From assembly GCF_039871975.1 (NCBI RefSeq), contig NZ_JBDPLL010000001.1: a stretch of 64,000 nt of DNA; one strand, 5' to 3'. The DNA comes from Trichormus_B sp936914905. GTDB taxonomy: Bacteria; Cyanobacteriota; Cyanobacteriia; Cyanobacteriales; Nostocaceae. Position numbers and translations under genes: made by a program. Positions 39,086 to 49,079 of the stretch are shown one piece after another; within the stretch, counting starts at the first letter, position 1, and each line of letters opens with the position of its first letter. Under the pieces are notes generated by a model, which saw only the letters and a list, made by a program, of their open reading frames with translations, was not told where the DNA came from and made no database searches.

Positions 39086-39898
39086 CTATTGACGTTGAAA
39101 ACGCAGTGCGTCAATTGATTGGGCTGTGAGAAAGATGCCCAAAATAATGTAACTGGCAAATAATATTAAGGCGCTGGTATCTAAGATGCCTTGGGTGAGA
39201 GTGTTGTAATGTTTGAGTAGGGATAAATATCCTATGGCTGCTCCTATGGGACCAGGAATGGCTTTGGAGATGGAGTCAATTAATAGGAGTAAGATAATAA
39301 CGGCAAATGTGAGGACGGCTGATAAAAGTGTGCTGTCTGTTAATGAGGAGATGAACATTCCTATAGATAATATTGCTGCTGCGAGTAAGATTAATCCTAA
39401 ATGACCGACTACGGGAATTATCGGTGACATGGGAGGATTTCCACCGCTGATGGCAATCGCTTCAAATCCCAGCAATGGTAAAATTAATGTTGTAAAAAAT
39501 GTAACTACCCCTAATAATTTACCGACTGCTACAGCCCAGTTAGTAACTGGTGATGTGGCTAATAGTTCTAATGTTCCTCGTTTGCGTTCTTCTGCATAAA
39601 GTCCCATTGAAAGAATTGGTATTATAAACAATAACAGCCAACTTAGTCGATCTAAAAATGCCCGCATAAATTCGTAAGGTACATCTATGGGTGGCACTGG
39701 TACTCCAAATTGTTGCCCTTGCACATCATAAGCTGCAACTGTGGGTAGTATTCCACCTGGACCGAGTAAAATCATCACTAGGAATAAACCAGAAATCAAC
39801 CAAAATATTCCAGCTATACCATAAGCCAACGGTGAGACAAAATAACTCTGTAGTTCTCGATGATAAATGGCAATAATATTAGTCAGTACGATACCCAT
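39086..39898 (-). CDS. ABC-2 type permease (GldF-like)
   Basis: 270 residues with about six membrane segments (YGIAGIFWLISGLFLVMIL, WLLLFIIPILSMGLY, VVTFFTTLILPLLGFEAI, LGLILLAAAILSIGMFISSL, LTFAVIILLLLIDSI, ALILFASYIILGIFL). The cytoplasmic AEERKRGTLELLATSPV loop is typical of ABC-2 permeases. Its start follows the ATPase stop without a spacer (39899/39898). Confidence 0.9.
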   Translation of the reverse strand: MGIVLTNIIAIYHRELQSYFVSPLAYGIAGIFWLISGLFLVMILLGPGGILPTVAAYDVQGQQFGVPVPPIDVPYEFMRAFLDRLSWLLLFIIPILSMGLYAEERKRGTLELLATSPVTNWAVAVGKLLGVVTFFTTLILPLLGFEAIAISGGNPPMSPIIPVVGHLGLILLAAAILSIGMFISSLTDSTLLSAVLTFAVIILLLLIDSISKAIPGPIGAAIGYLSLLKHYNTLTQGILDTSALILFASYIILGIFLTAQSIDALRFQRQ

Positions 39899-40885
39899 TT
39901 AAGCGGCTTCTCCTTCTGTGGTTACTGTGTCTGCTTCTGGTGGTAAATTCTTTTCTTCGGTGGTTAGTTGCAAAAACACATCTTCTAGGGTAGCCTTAAC
40001 TCGCCGCATTTCATATAATCCAAATCCTCTGCCAATCAAAGCCGCAGCAATATCTTTGCCTGGTTCTGTTTGTGCTTGGGATATTACCCGCAAATGAGCA
40101 CGGTTGTGATCAGTTGTCAGCATTGATTCTACCAAAATCACTCCAGCTACATTTTTCAATACCTGTTTGGCGAGTGCTACTTCTCCTGTAATTTCTAATT
40201 CATAGCCAGCCCCTCCCGTCAACTGTGTTACTAAATTTTCTGGAGTATTAGTAGCTACAACTTCGCCACAATTAATGATGGCGACGCGGTTACAGGTCAT
40301 GCTTACTTCTGGGAGAATGTGGGTAGAAAGGATTATTGTATGGGTTCCAGCTAAACTTTTGATTAAGTTTCGCACGTCAATAATTTGTCGGGGATCTAGT
40401 CCTACGGTAGGTTCATCCAGGATAATGGCTGGGGGATCGTGAACAATAGCTTGGGCTATACCAACTCTTTGTTTATAGCCTTTGGAAAGTTTGCGAATAA
40501 TTACTTTGCCCTTGTCTTGTAAGTTGCAGCGTTGCATGGCTGCTTGGACTTTTTCAGGGCGATCACCTGCGGACACCCCTTTAATTCGGGCTACAAAGTG
40601 CAGAAATCCCTCAATCGTCATTTCGGAGTATAACGGCGGTGTTTCCGGTAAATAGCCAATTTTTTGGCGTACTGCAAGGGAATTTTCATGGACATCATAC
40701 CCTGCTATTTTGACTGTACCTCCAGTTGCTGGTAAATAACCGGCTAAAATGCGTATCGTTGTGGTTTTACCTGCACCATTTGGTCCCAATAACCCTAAAA
40801 TTTCTCCTGGTTCAACGCTAAAGGTGACATCGGTAATGGCTGAGGTGGAACCGTAAGTTTTACTCAGATGTTCAACTTCTATCAT
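39899..40885 (-). CDS. ABC transporter ATP-binding protein (GldA-like)
   Basis: 328 residues, first gene of the four-gene minus-strand operon. Walker A GPNGAGKTT, Q-loop GYLPETPPLYSEMT, signature LSKGYKQRVGIAQA and Walker B AIILDEPTVGLDP are all intact. The C-terminal regulatory tail of about 90 residues ends in TTEGEAA. Energises export or extrusion by the GldF/G-like partners. In gliding Bacteroidota the homologues are linked to motility; in cyanobacteria the role is not settled. Confidence 0.92.
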   Translation of the reverse strand: MIEVEHLSKTYGSTSAITDVTFSVEPGEILGLLGPNGAGKTTTIRILAGYLPATGGTVKIAGYDVHENSLAVRQKIGYLPETPPLYSEMTIEGFLHFVARIKGVSAGDRPEKVQAAMQRCNLQDKGKVIIRKLSKGYKQRVGIAQAIVHDPPAIILDEPTVGLDPRQIIDVRNLIKSLAGTHTIILSTHILPEVSMTCNRVAIINCGEVVATNTPENLVTQLTGGAGYELEITGEVALAKQVLKNVAGVILVESMLTTDHNRAHLRVISQAQTEPGKDIAAALIGRGFGLYEMRRVKATLEDVFLQLTTEEKNLPPEADTVTTEGEAA

Positions 40886-41823
40886 TTTGTTGGTAGTCGT
40901 GAAAAATAAATTATCTAGTTAGAGTGGGGAGTGGGAAATATGAAAGAGGGAATAGGGAGATCCTTATTACAACTTGTTTTCAAACCATCACCATTATGTC
41001 TGAATCGCTGTTCACTATTTTGTTCACTATTTACTGATTACTAATTGTTACTCATTGAATATTCAATTGTGACTATTCACAATATTGACAGTTTTATCAA
41101 AATCTTGTGCAGCAATACCAAACCGGTTGAAGCTCCCTGGTCTAAAGACGGGGGGTTTTTGCTTCAAGGAGCAACCATGCCCAAATTTGTTACCAAATCT
41201 GAGTAGAAGGTTATCTCTCCGCAAGCGTTAAAAGTTTCGGTGCGCCCCACCGTACTTAAATCGTAGCCAGTCTGTTTTAATGCTTTTGCTCTAGATGGCT
41301 TTCATCCCAGACTTAAATGACATACAACCCTAAAAACTTTTTGGCTTTTTAGAGTTCTATTTCGGGGTTTTCAGCCTATTTTATACTTTTTTATAATAAA
41401 ATAGGATTTTCAGGACAAACAAGACAGATAAATTGAGATAAACATAGACTCTGATCAATTCATGGATTCCATGATTCTGTGCAGTTTCACATTAAATAAA
41501 TGCTTGAACAACAACATACACCATTTTTCTAACCAGTCGGGGATCATTTAGCGCAGCTTGACATGCTAATACAAAGAATAATTAATAAAAATCTAATCAA
41601 AGTATATGCATATTCCTATTGGCAGATTTAGATTTCAGATTCGACATACTTCTTAATAAATCAGCAGCCTAACCGCAAAACGTTCTAATCTAAAAAGTGA
41701 CTGATTTGTTTACTGGCAACTTTGTAGGCAATATTGCTGACGCATAAATAAACAGATATGTCAAGCCTAAAACAATTCAGATTTAAACAATAAACGCTTA
41801 TTATTAGGAGTTTTACAAATCCA
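40886..41823 (+). promoter_or_regulatory. long leader/promoter region upstream of apcE
   Basis: 938 bp without a gene between divergent operons. It holds a hairpin with T tract at about 41130-41160 (see separate entry), a very AT-rich stretch and an SD, AGGAG at 41806-41810, 13 bp before apcE. apc transcripts in cyanobacteria usually have long leaders with several start sites; that several exist here is inference. Confidence 0.55.
41125..41180 (+). other. hairpin resembling an IS200/IS605 transposon end or terminator
   Basis: GAAGCTCCCTGGTCTAAAGA followed by CGGGGGGTTTTTGCTTCAAG. An outer GAAG/CTTC pairing encloses CTCCC...GGGG and TCT/AGA pairings, followed by a T run. Such structures, with 'GGTCTAAAGA'-like cores, are common at the 3' ends of cyanobacterial tnpB-bearing elements. 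No tnpB remnant was seen beside it, so it may be only a terminator. Confidence 0.35.
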
Positions 41824-44800
41824 ATGAGTGTTAAAGCAAGTGGTGGAAGCTCAGTTGCTCGTCCGCAGCTCTATCAAACCCTACCTGTAGCCACTATCTC
41901 CCAAGCAGAACAGCAAGACCGTTTTCTGGGAACTGGTGAACTGGGTGAACTAGCAACTTATTTTGCATCTGGTGCAAAACGTCTAGAAATCGCTCAAACT
42001 CTGACAGAAAACTCCGAAATCATCATTTCTCGGGCTGCTAACCGGATTTTCGTTGGTGGTTCTCCTATGTCTTTCTTAGAAAAGCCCAGAGAACGTGAAC
42101 TAGCGATGGTTGGCGGTGGTGGAGATGTCCAAGAAGGAATGAAACTAGGGACAGTCACCTACGTTGAAAGCCGTGGTGGCTTCTTAGAAAACCTCCGTTC
42201 TATCTTCAATACTTCCGCTGGTGGTCCCACACCTGCTGGTTTTAGACCGATCAACGTAGCACGTTATGGTCCTGGCAACATGGCTAAGAGCTTACGGGAT
42301 TTATCCTGGTTCTTACGCTACGCTACTTATGCGATCGTTGCTGGCGATCCCAACATAATTTCTGTCAACACACGCGGTTTGCGGGAAATAATTGAGAATG
42401 CTTGTTCTGGTCAAGCTACCTTAGTGGCTTTACAGGAAATTAAGTCAGCATCCCTATCTTACTTCCGTAAAGATGCTGTCGCCACTGACATCGTGACTCA
42501 GTACATGGATGTATTGCTTACTGAATTCCAAGCACCCACACCATCTACAAAGGTTCGTCAACGTCCTTCTGGTGATCAACAAGGATTACAACTTCCTCAA
42601 ATTTACTTCAACGCTGCTGAACGTCGTCCTAAGTTCGTGATGAGGCCCGGTTTATCAGCTACTGAAAAAATAGAAGTTGTGAAAGCCGCTTATCGTCAAG
42701 TATTTGAGTGCGATATCACTCGTGCTTACAGCTTGTCCATCTCTGACTTAGAATCTAAGGTGAAAACCGGCTCCATCTCCATGAAGGAGTTTATTCGCCG
42801 TTTAGCTAAATCTCCTCTTTACCAAAAACAGTTTTACCAACCCTTTATTAACAGCCGTGTGATTGAGTTGGCTTTCCGTCACATTTTAGGACGAGGACCC
42901 AGCAGCCGGGAAGAAGTTCAAAACTACTTCTCAATTATTTCCAAGGGTGGTTTACCAGCATTAGTTGATGCTTTGGTAGATTCTAATGAATATAGCGATT
43001 ACTTCGGTGAAGAAACGGTTCCTTATCTCCGGGGTTTAGGTCAAGAAGCCCAAGAGTGTCGGAACTGGGGACAACAGCAAGACCTGTTTAAATACAGTGC
43101 GCCTTTCCGTAAAGTTCCTCAATTTATTACTACTTTTGCGGGTTATGAACAACCATTGCCTGACCAACATCCCTACGGTTCTGGTAATGATCCCTTAGAA
43201 ATTCAATTTGGCGCGATTTTCCCTAAAGAAACTCGCAACCCCAGCAGTAGCCCCGCACCTTTTGGTAAGGATACCCGCCGGATCTTGATTCACCAAGGGC
43301 CTGGTATTAATAACCAATTGAGCAATCCTCAAGCGCGGAGTGTAGCTCCTGGTACTCTTGGTGCTAAGGTGTTTAAGTTAGACGGATTACCTGGAACTAT
43401 TGGTAAAAAAGATGCCAAGGGTGCAAGTGTTAAATTCTCAGAAAGCTCTACTCAAGCGGTCATCAAAGCTGCTTACTTACAAGTTTTCGGTCGTGATGTT
43501 TACGAAGGACAACGACTGAAAGTTGCAGAAATTAAGCTAGAAAATGGCGATATTACTGTACGTGAGTTTGTACGGGTGTTGGCAAAATCCGATTTATTCC
43601 GTAAGCTGTATTGGACTTCTCTGTATGTGTGTAAGTCTATTGAGTATATTCACCGTCGCTTGCTAGGTCGTCCTACTTACGGTCGCCAAGAAAATAATAA
43701 GTATTTTGACCTTGCGGCTAAGAAGGGTTTCTACGCAGTTGTTGATGCAATTATTGACAGCGTTGAATACAGCGAGGCTTTCAATGAAGATACTGTTCCT
43801 TACGAACGCTATTTAACTCCTGCGGGTGTATCTCTGCGTCAATTGCGAGTTGGTACTATTCGTGAAGATGTAGCGAATGTTTATAAGGAAGTAACCCCAC
43901 GCTTTGTGGAATTGGGCGCAGTTACCGAAATGCGGACCCAACCAGATATTGACTTCCGTATCAACCAAGGTGTTAGCAAGCACCGTGAACAAACCAAGGT
44001 ATTCAAGCTGGTTGCAAATACTGTTGATAAAGTGGCAGTACAGACTTTAATTGGTAGTGCTTATCGTCAGATTTTTGAACGGGATATTGCACCTTACATC
44101 CTGAAAAATGAGTTTACTGTTCTAGAAACTCAGTTGGGTAATGGCGATATTTCTGTGAAGGAATTTGTTCAAGCTCTTGGTTATTCTAGCCTGTACCTCA
44201 AGGAATTTTATACACCTTATCCCAACACCAAAGTAATTGAGTTGGGTACTAAGCACTTCTTGGGACGCGCACCTATTGACCAAGCGGAGATTCGCAAGTA
44301 TAACCAAATCTTGGCTACTCAAGGTATCAAGGTGTTTATTGCCGTAATGGTCAATAGTGCTGAGTACGCGCAAGCTTTTGGTGAAGATACTGTTCCTTAT
44401 CGTCGCTTCCCCACCTTACCTGCGGCTAACTTCCCCAATACAGAGAAGCTTTACAACCAGCTAACTAAGCAAAATGATGACTTGGTTGTACCTAGCTTTG
44501 AGACTGTGAAGCCCAGAATTAAGACTGAGAATACACCAATCTTGGCGAAGGCGATCGCAGATTTAGCTGCTAAAGCTAAACAAATCGACAAGGCTAACCC
44601 CTTGTTTATGGAATTGGGTCGTTCCTTCAATGAAGGTCGTGGTCAGTCTGTAGAAGTTGGTGTTGGTACAATTCGCCGCAAACCAGCCCGTATTTACCGC
44701 GCAACCACTGGTACTAATTTTCCCGAAAGGAATCAGGTAATTAATGCTATTTATTGTCAAGTAATGGACGTATTTAGCGGTCAAGTTCCTGAATATTTCC

Positions 44801-45216
44801 GCCGTAGTGACTTAGATAGCAAACTGCGTAATGGTGAAATTACTGTGCGTGAATTTGTCCTTGAACTAGCTAGTTCTGAAATCTACCGCAAACGGTTCTA
44901 CACTCCCTATCCCAACACCAAGGTAATTGAGTTCCTATTCCGTCACATATTCGGACGCGCACCTGCAACCCAAGGTGAAATCCGTCAATATAACAAGATA
45001 TTGGCTGATAGAGGTTTAAGGGCTGCTGTAGAAGGGATCGTGAACAGCCCAGAGTATGCTCGCTACTTTGGTGAAGATGTTGTACCTTACAACCGGTTCC
45101 CCTCTTTACCAGCAGGTAACTACTTGGGTAGTGTACAAGCAGAAGCTGACCTGGTTAAACAATCTTGGTCTAGCTTATCTCCTGCTGTGTTAACTGGTCG
45201 TCCTGGTAACAGATAG
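41824..45216 (+). CDS. apcE: phycobilisome core-membrane linker (ApcE, L-CM) with four linker repeats
   Basis: 1130 residues. Residues 1-230 are a phycobilin-binding domain with the loop insertion of L-CM and Cys194 (ENACSGQ) as the likely bilin-binding residue. Four Pfam00427-type linker repeats follow at about 279-402, 539-662, 735-859 and 965-1089, each opening like AAYRQVFERDI and closing near EDTVPYRRF. Four repeats correspond to a pentacylindrical core in Anabaena/Nostoc. It organises the allophycocyanin core, anchors the phycobilisome to thylakoids and acts as terminal emitter. Intact, SD AGGAG 13 bp upstream, followed by apcA 300 bp on. Confidence 0.98.
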   Translation: MSVKASGGSSVARPQLYQTLPVATISQAEQQDRFLGTGELGELATYFASGAKRLEIAQTLTENSEIIISRAANRIFVGGSPMSFLEKPRERELAMVGGGGDVQEGMKLGTVTYVESRGGFLENLRSIFNTSAGGPTPAGFRPINVARYGPGNMAKSLRDLSWFLRYATYAIVAGDPNIISVNTRGLREIIENACSGQATLVALQEIKSASLSYFRKDAVATDIVTQYMDVLLTEFQAPTPSTKVRQRPSGDQQGLQLPQIYFNAAERRPKFVMRPGLSATEKIEVVKAAYRQVFECDITRAYSLSISDLESKVKTGSISMKEFIRRLAKSPLYQKQFYQPFINSRVIELAFRHILGRGPSSREEVQNYFSIISKGGLPALVDALVDSNEYSDYFGEETVPYLRGLGQEAQECRNWGQQQDLFKYSAPFRKVPQFITTFAGYEQPLPDQHPYGSGNDPLEIQFGAIFPKETRNPSSSPAPFGKDTRRILIHQGPGINNQLSNPQARSVAPGTLGAKVFKLDGLPGTIGKKDAKGASVKFSESSTQAVIKAAYLQVFGRDVYEGQRLKVAEIKLENGDITVREFVRVLAKSDLFRKLYWTSLYVCKSIEYIHRRLLGRPTYGRQENNKYFDLAAKKGFYAVVDAIIDSVEYSEAFNEDTVPYERYLTPAGVSLRQLRVGTIREDVANVYKEVTPRFVELGAVTEMRTQPDIDFRINQGVSKHREQTKVFKLVANTVDKVAVQTLIGSAYRQIFERDIAPYILKNEFTVLETQLGNGDISVKEFVQALGYSSLYLKEFYTPYPNTKVIELGTKHFLGRAPIDQAEIRKYNQILATQGIKVFIAVMVNSAEYAQAFGEDTVPYRRFPTLPAANFPNTEKLYNQLTKQNDDLVVPSFETVKPRIKTENTPILAKAIADLAAKAKQIDKANPLFMELGRSFNEGRGQSVEVGVGTIRRKPARIYRATTGTNFPERNQVINAIYCQVMDVFSGQVPEYFRRSDLDSKLRNGEITVREFVLELASSEIYRKRFYTPYPNTKVIEFLFRHIFGRAPATQGEIRQYNKILADRGLRAAVEGIVNSPEYARYFGEDVVPYNRFPSLPAGNYLGSVQAEADLVKQSWSSLSPAVLTGRPGNR

Positions 45217-45300
45217 GGTATTGGGGACTGGGGACTGGGGAAAAAACTAAGAATAATAAATTCTTACTCCAATGCCCCATAGCCAATGCCCAATACCCTA
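45214..45300 (+). repeat. inverted repeat and GGGGACT heptamers in the apcE-apcA spacer
   Basis: TAGGGTATTGGG starts at the apcE stop codon and pairs with CCCAATACCCTA at 45289-45300. The 60-nt loop contains two GGGGACT heptamers. It could act as a partial terminator or RNA-processing/stability element setting the low apcE to apcAB ratio. Function is inference. Confidence 0.6.
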
Positions 45301-45516
45301 TTCCCTGTTCCCTAGAAATGAGGAAATCTGAAAATGATTGTTACAAAATATTAAGAGCAGTCATAAATACTCAACATAATGCCGGAGAATAATTTGCGGA
45401 AGGTAGTTCAGTTTTCCAGATTGCATGTGTAAATACCCAACCTGGCTCATACTGTGCTTAACACAGTGCTACTATCAACCAAGTTCTGGTTTCATTAGTT
45501 TTGGAGGAATCCATTA

Positions 45517-46002
45517 ATGAGTATCGTCACGAAAGCTATCGTGAATGCTGATGCAGAAGCTCGCTACCTCAGCCCCGGTGAATTAAATCGCATTAAAAGC
45601 TTTGTTGCTGGTGGCTCACAACGTCTCCGCATCGCTCAAGTATTGACTGACAACCGCGAAAGCATTGTTAAACAAGCTGGCAACCAGTTGTTTCAAAAGC
45701 GTCCTGATGTTGTTTCCCCTGGTGGTAACGCTTACGGTCAAGAAATGACAGCTACTTGTCTTCGTGACCTTGACTACTACTTGCGTCTTGTAACCTACGG
45801 AATCGTTTCTGGTGATGTAACCCCCATCGAAGAAATCGGTATCGTTGGTGTACGTGAAATGTACAGATCTTTGGGTACTCCCATTGAAGCTGTTGCTGGT
45901 GGCGTTGCTGCTATGAAGAGCGTTGCTTCTACCCTGTTGTCTGCTGAAGACGCTGCTGAAGCTGGTTCTTACTTCGACTACGTTGTTGGTGCAATGGGTT
46001 AA
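45517..46002 (+). CDS. apcA: allophycocyanin alpha subunit
   Basis: 161 residues, standard length. Phycocyanobilin-binding Cys81 in MTATCLRDLDYYLR. Strong SD GGAGG nine bases before the ATG. It forms the alpha-beta monomers of the phycobilisome core with ApcB, encoded 67 bp downstream. G/C-rich third positions relative to neighbours suggest high expression. Intact. Confidence 0.99.
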   Translation: MSIVTKAIVNADAEARYLSPGELNRIKSFVAGGSQRLRIAQVLTDNRESIVKQAGNQLFQKRPDVVSPGGNAYGQEMTATCLRDLDYYLRLVTYGIVSGDVTPIEEIGIVGVREMYRSLGTPIEAVAGGVAAMKSVASTLLSAEDAAEAGSYFDYVVGAMG

Positions 46003-46069
46003 GTTACAGCTATTTAACTGCTGAAACTAAAACTGTTGCAATCAAGTTGGAAATAAGGAAATAACAACA

Positions 46070-46555
46070 ATGCAAGACGCAATTACCTCTGTAATTAATT
46101 CTTCTGACGTTCAAGGTAAATACCTTGACACCGCTGCTTTAGAAAAGCTCAAAGGCTACTTTGCTAGTGGTGAACTGCGCGTTCGTGCAGCTACAACCAT
46201 CAGTGCTAATGCTGCTGCTATCGTTAAAGAAGCTGTAGCTAAGTCCTTGTTGTACTCTGATATCACCCGTCCCGGTGGTAATATGTACACCACCCGTCGT
46301 TACGCAGCTTGTATCCGTGACTTGGATTACTACTTGCGTTATTCCACCTACGCTATGTTGGCTGGAGATTCTTCCATCCTCGACGAGCGCGTATTAAACG
46401 GTTTGAAAGAAACCTACAATTCCTTGGGTGTACCTGTAGGCGCTACCGTTCAAGCTATCCAAGCCATGAAAGAAGTAACTGCAAGCTTGGTTGGTCCTGA
46501 TGCTGGCAAAGAAATGGGCGTTTACTTCGACTATATCTCCTCTGGCTTGAGCTAG
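46070..46555 (+). CDS. apcB: allophycocyanin beta subunit
   Basis: 161 residues. Cys81 in YAACIRDLDYYLRYSTYAML binds phycocyanobilin. Asn71 in PGGNMYTT is the site of gamma-N-methylation in beta subunits. SD AAGGAAATAA before the ATG. Co-transcribed with apcA; core light-harvesting component on the thylakoid surface. Intact. Confidence 0.99.
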   Translation: MQDAITSVINSSDVQGKYLDTAALEKLKGYFASGELRVRAATTISANAAAIVKEAVAKSLLYSDITRPGGNMYTTRRYAACIRDLDYYLRYSTYAMLAGDSSILDERVLNGLKETYNSLGVPVGATVQAIQAMKEVTASLVGPDAGKEMGVYFDYISSGLS

Positions 46556-46769
46556 GAGTTAGGTTTGCACTTAATAAATTAGGTGCGGCTTTATTAAGGT
46601 TTGGAAATCAATTGTCAGTGCTAGAAAGTTCTCTTGCTGATTAATTGTAAGTGTTATCAGTCTAGTATTGATGGTTGATTACCAGGCTTGGAAAAAATAA
46701 TTAAACATTTTGACTCAAGATATTTGAGATAAAAAAGTTTTCCCAAAAATATCAGGAGATTAGAAAAAA

Positions 46770-46976
46770 ATGGCTCGTTTATTTAAAGTAACTGCTTGTG
46801 TTCCCAGCCAATCCAGAGTTCGCACTCAACGCGAATTACAAAATACCTACTTCACCAAGTTGGTTGCATTTGAGAACTGGTTCCGTGAACAGCAACGTAT
46901 CATGAAAATGGGTGGCAAAATAGTTAAGGTGGAACTAGCAACTGGCAAACAAGGTATAAATACTGGTTTACTTTAA
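46770..46976 (+). CDS. apcC: phycobilisome core linker, 7.8 kDa (L-C)
   Basis: 68 residues, MARLFKVTACVPSQSRVRTQRELQNTYFTKLV, the CpcD-like small linker that caps allophycocyanin trimers. SD CAGGAG. Lies 214 bp after apcB, in a spacer where apc operons usually carry an attenuating hairpin. Intact. Confidence 0.97.
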   Translation: MARLFKVTACVPSQSRVRTQRELQNTYFTKLVAFENWFREQQRIMKMGGKIVKVELATGKQGINTGLL

Positions 46977-47011
46977 TTTCTATACATAAAAGATTATGTT
47001 GGTAGATTTGT

Positions 47012-47037
47012 AAGGGGTCAGTTATGACCTCTTTTCT
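47012..47037 (+). terminator. Rho-independent terminator of the apc operon
   Basis: AGGGGTCA-GTTA-TGACCTCT, an 8-bp stem with one G-T pair and a 4-nt loop, followed by TTTTC. It lies 36 bp beyond the apcC stop. Confidence 0.8.
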
Positions 47038-47340
47038 TGTAGCTATCAGCTATAAAAAACTATACTGGCGTTGTGGTGTTGTAGATGAAAACTGGGGAAA
47101 CGGTTGGGTATTTAATACCTATAGTTTAGTTTATTGTTTGCGGAAAATTAATATTAAGATGCTGTAGCAATCTGCCTCAGCAGTTTCAATATTTAGTTTC
47201 AATATTTAATACTAGTAAATTAATAAACCTGTAGGCATCGTATCAGGTATCCATTATGAGCAATCGACTGCTCTTTACTACGCCAATAATAGACTAAAAA
47301 AATAAAATATACAGATGTTACTTCAACATCTGTACAGGTT

Positions 47341-47791
47341 CTTAGGATAGTGGATGAAATAACCTGTAACTGTGGTTTAGGGGTGTAATTCCATTGGGGC
47401 AAGAATTAATCAAAAACAATCTTCAGATTTGATTTGAAGTCAAGAGACACTTTTCGGCGGGTTTGATTTGATAGGTGTTTAGGTGTTATAGAGAATGGTA
47501 GTCAAGAGTTTGAGTCCAGTTCGGGTGGTTGCCGTTGCCATGAGATCTTTTACAGTCTGGACACTCTCAACAATCAGCCCCTGACACAGGGGAGAAATAT
47601 GAGGAAAGAAACGATGCCCAATGGGATTGTACTTGGAGGTGTAGGGGGGATAATGAGGGATGGGAATTTCTATACCCAGTTTATTAACTAANNNNNNNNN
47701 NNNNNNNNNNNNNNNNNNNNNNNNNNNNNNNNNNNNNNNNNNNNNNNNNNNNNNNNNNNNNNNNNNNNNNNNNNNNNNNNNNNNNNNNNNN
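47341..47791 (-). mobile_element. ISAzo13-like element, copy D, ending in a 100-N gap
   Basis: Terminal CTTAGGATAGTGGATGAAAT at 47341, then the transposase C-terminus on - (YNPIGHRFFPHISPLCQGL, VKDLMATATTRTGLKLLTT, PQWNYTPKPQLQVI). The gap 47692-47791 follows, and sequence beyond it (47792 on) is not ISAzo13-like, so the other half is missing or hidden. Inserted about 300 bp after the apc terminator. Confidence 0.75.
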
Positions 47792-48200
47792 TTCTGCTGA
47801 TGATATTTATCACTATGTTTATTATCGAACTCTACATCAATATATAGATAAAACCAATTAATAATTACGCCCAATTAACCAGCAAAGAAGAGAAAAAGGA
47901 TAAACTCAAATTTTTAGTGAATACCCGCTACAAACCCAGAACCAAATTGTGGAAGGTGTGGGAGAAATCATTGTTCGTGAAATTTCCACTATTCCTGAAT
48001 CTCACCCGCCTAGAACAGCATTAGTAGTTGAGGGAATTAGTAACTCCCATCAGGCGTTATATTTTAGTAAAGTTCTGGGAAGTACTGGCACTTTTGATTT
48101 GCAATATTTACCACCTTCGGAAACTACAACTTCTGAAGATATCCGGAGAATAATTCAAGATCTTTTGCAATTAAATATTTATGTAAATAATCGAAAATAG
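47792..48200 (+). pseudogene. unrecognised gene fragment between insertion sequences
   Basis: Begins at the gap edge with SADDIYHYVYYRTLHQYIDKTN and two stops. An 83-residue open piece at 47949-48200 follows (VEGVGEIIVREISTIPESHPPRTALVVEGISNSHQALYFSKVLGSTGTFDLQYLPPSE). Codon use looks like a genuine gene. It is cut on the left by ISAzo13 copy D and on the right by the IS66 fragment. I do not recognise the family. Confidence 0.45.
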
Positions 48201-48223
48201 CGCACAGCTTTGTTATATTTACG

Positions 48224-49063
48224 GGTGGGAACTGGGTCAAATAGAAATTGGAGTGGGAAGATTAGTAGCTAGGAATGAAGTAATAGATGGTGCAGTGGCT
48301 CAAAGTATTGATAGCCTCAAACAGTGGATAAAACCAACCCAGCCTAATATCCTTGCGGATGAAACACCCTGGGTAGTCAAAGGGGTGAAAGAATCGTTAT
48401 AGATTTTTGCCAGTACTGACTTCCCTTGATTTCATGGTCCTGATACTCATTCTCCTGCCGAATTAGAATCCATTGTGGGTTATAGTTTGGTGTACTCAGT
48501 TGTGATGACTTTACTGCCTATAAAGGTGATCCGCTCAAAGCTCAACACAAATGTCAGGCACATCTACTCCCTCACTTCAAGAAACGAATCAGGATTCCTG
48601 GCTGAAATCACCAAGCAATTGGCACACAATTCATTAACCTGATAGATAAAGGTTTTAAAAACTACGCTTTATTCTAACAAACCCAAAACCTTAATGAATT
48701 CTTGACTTGGGCATCCTAGTTTCAACCAAAAGTTGAATCTTCCATTCATTCATTCATTGATAAAGCCGGAGGGGAACCTGGTAAACTTTTAGCTTCCTTA
48801 CCCAATAGACCTTGACAATAATCTAGCTGAACTAACGTTACCTTTAGTAGTGACAAAAGAAAAAGTCTGTGGTGATTCTCTTTCTATGGAGCGATTGCAA
48901 CATACTGCCAACTTATTGACAGTTATACAAACTTGTCGCCTTCAAGCAGTGTCTCTAATTGAGTTTTTTGACCGACCTATCAAGGTGATGGTTAACTCTG
49001 CCTTGCAGACACCTTCTTCAATCCCTCTAGCTTAAATCCCTCTAGCTTAGACCTGAATCCTTA
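48224..49063 (+). mobile_element. IS66-family fragment, C-terminal half
   Basis: Matches the C-terminal half of the complete copy at 57220-58745 in opposite orientation: CDDFTAYKGDPLKAQHKCQAHLLPHFK, GTQFINLIDKGFKNYALF, KVCGDSLSMERLQHTANLL. The right end CCTGAATCCTTAC equals the terminal repeat of the other copy. The N-terminal half is absent and the frame is broken by stops. Confidence 0.8.
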
Positions 49064-49079
49064 CATTAAAAGTGTATTT

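Noticed and set aside
44122..44784. Minus-strand open frames inside apcE
   Set aside because: Antisense to a highly conserved linker gene; no independent signal.
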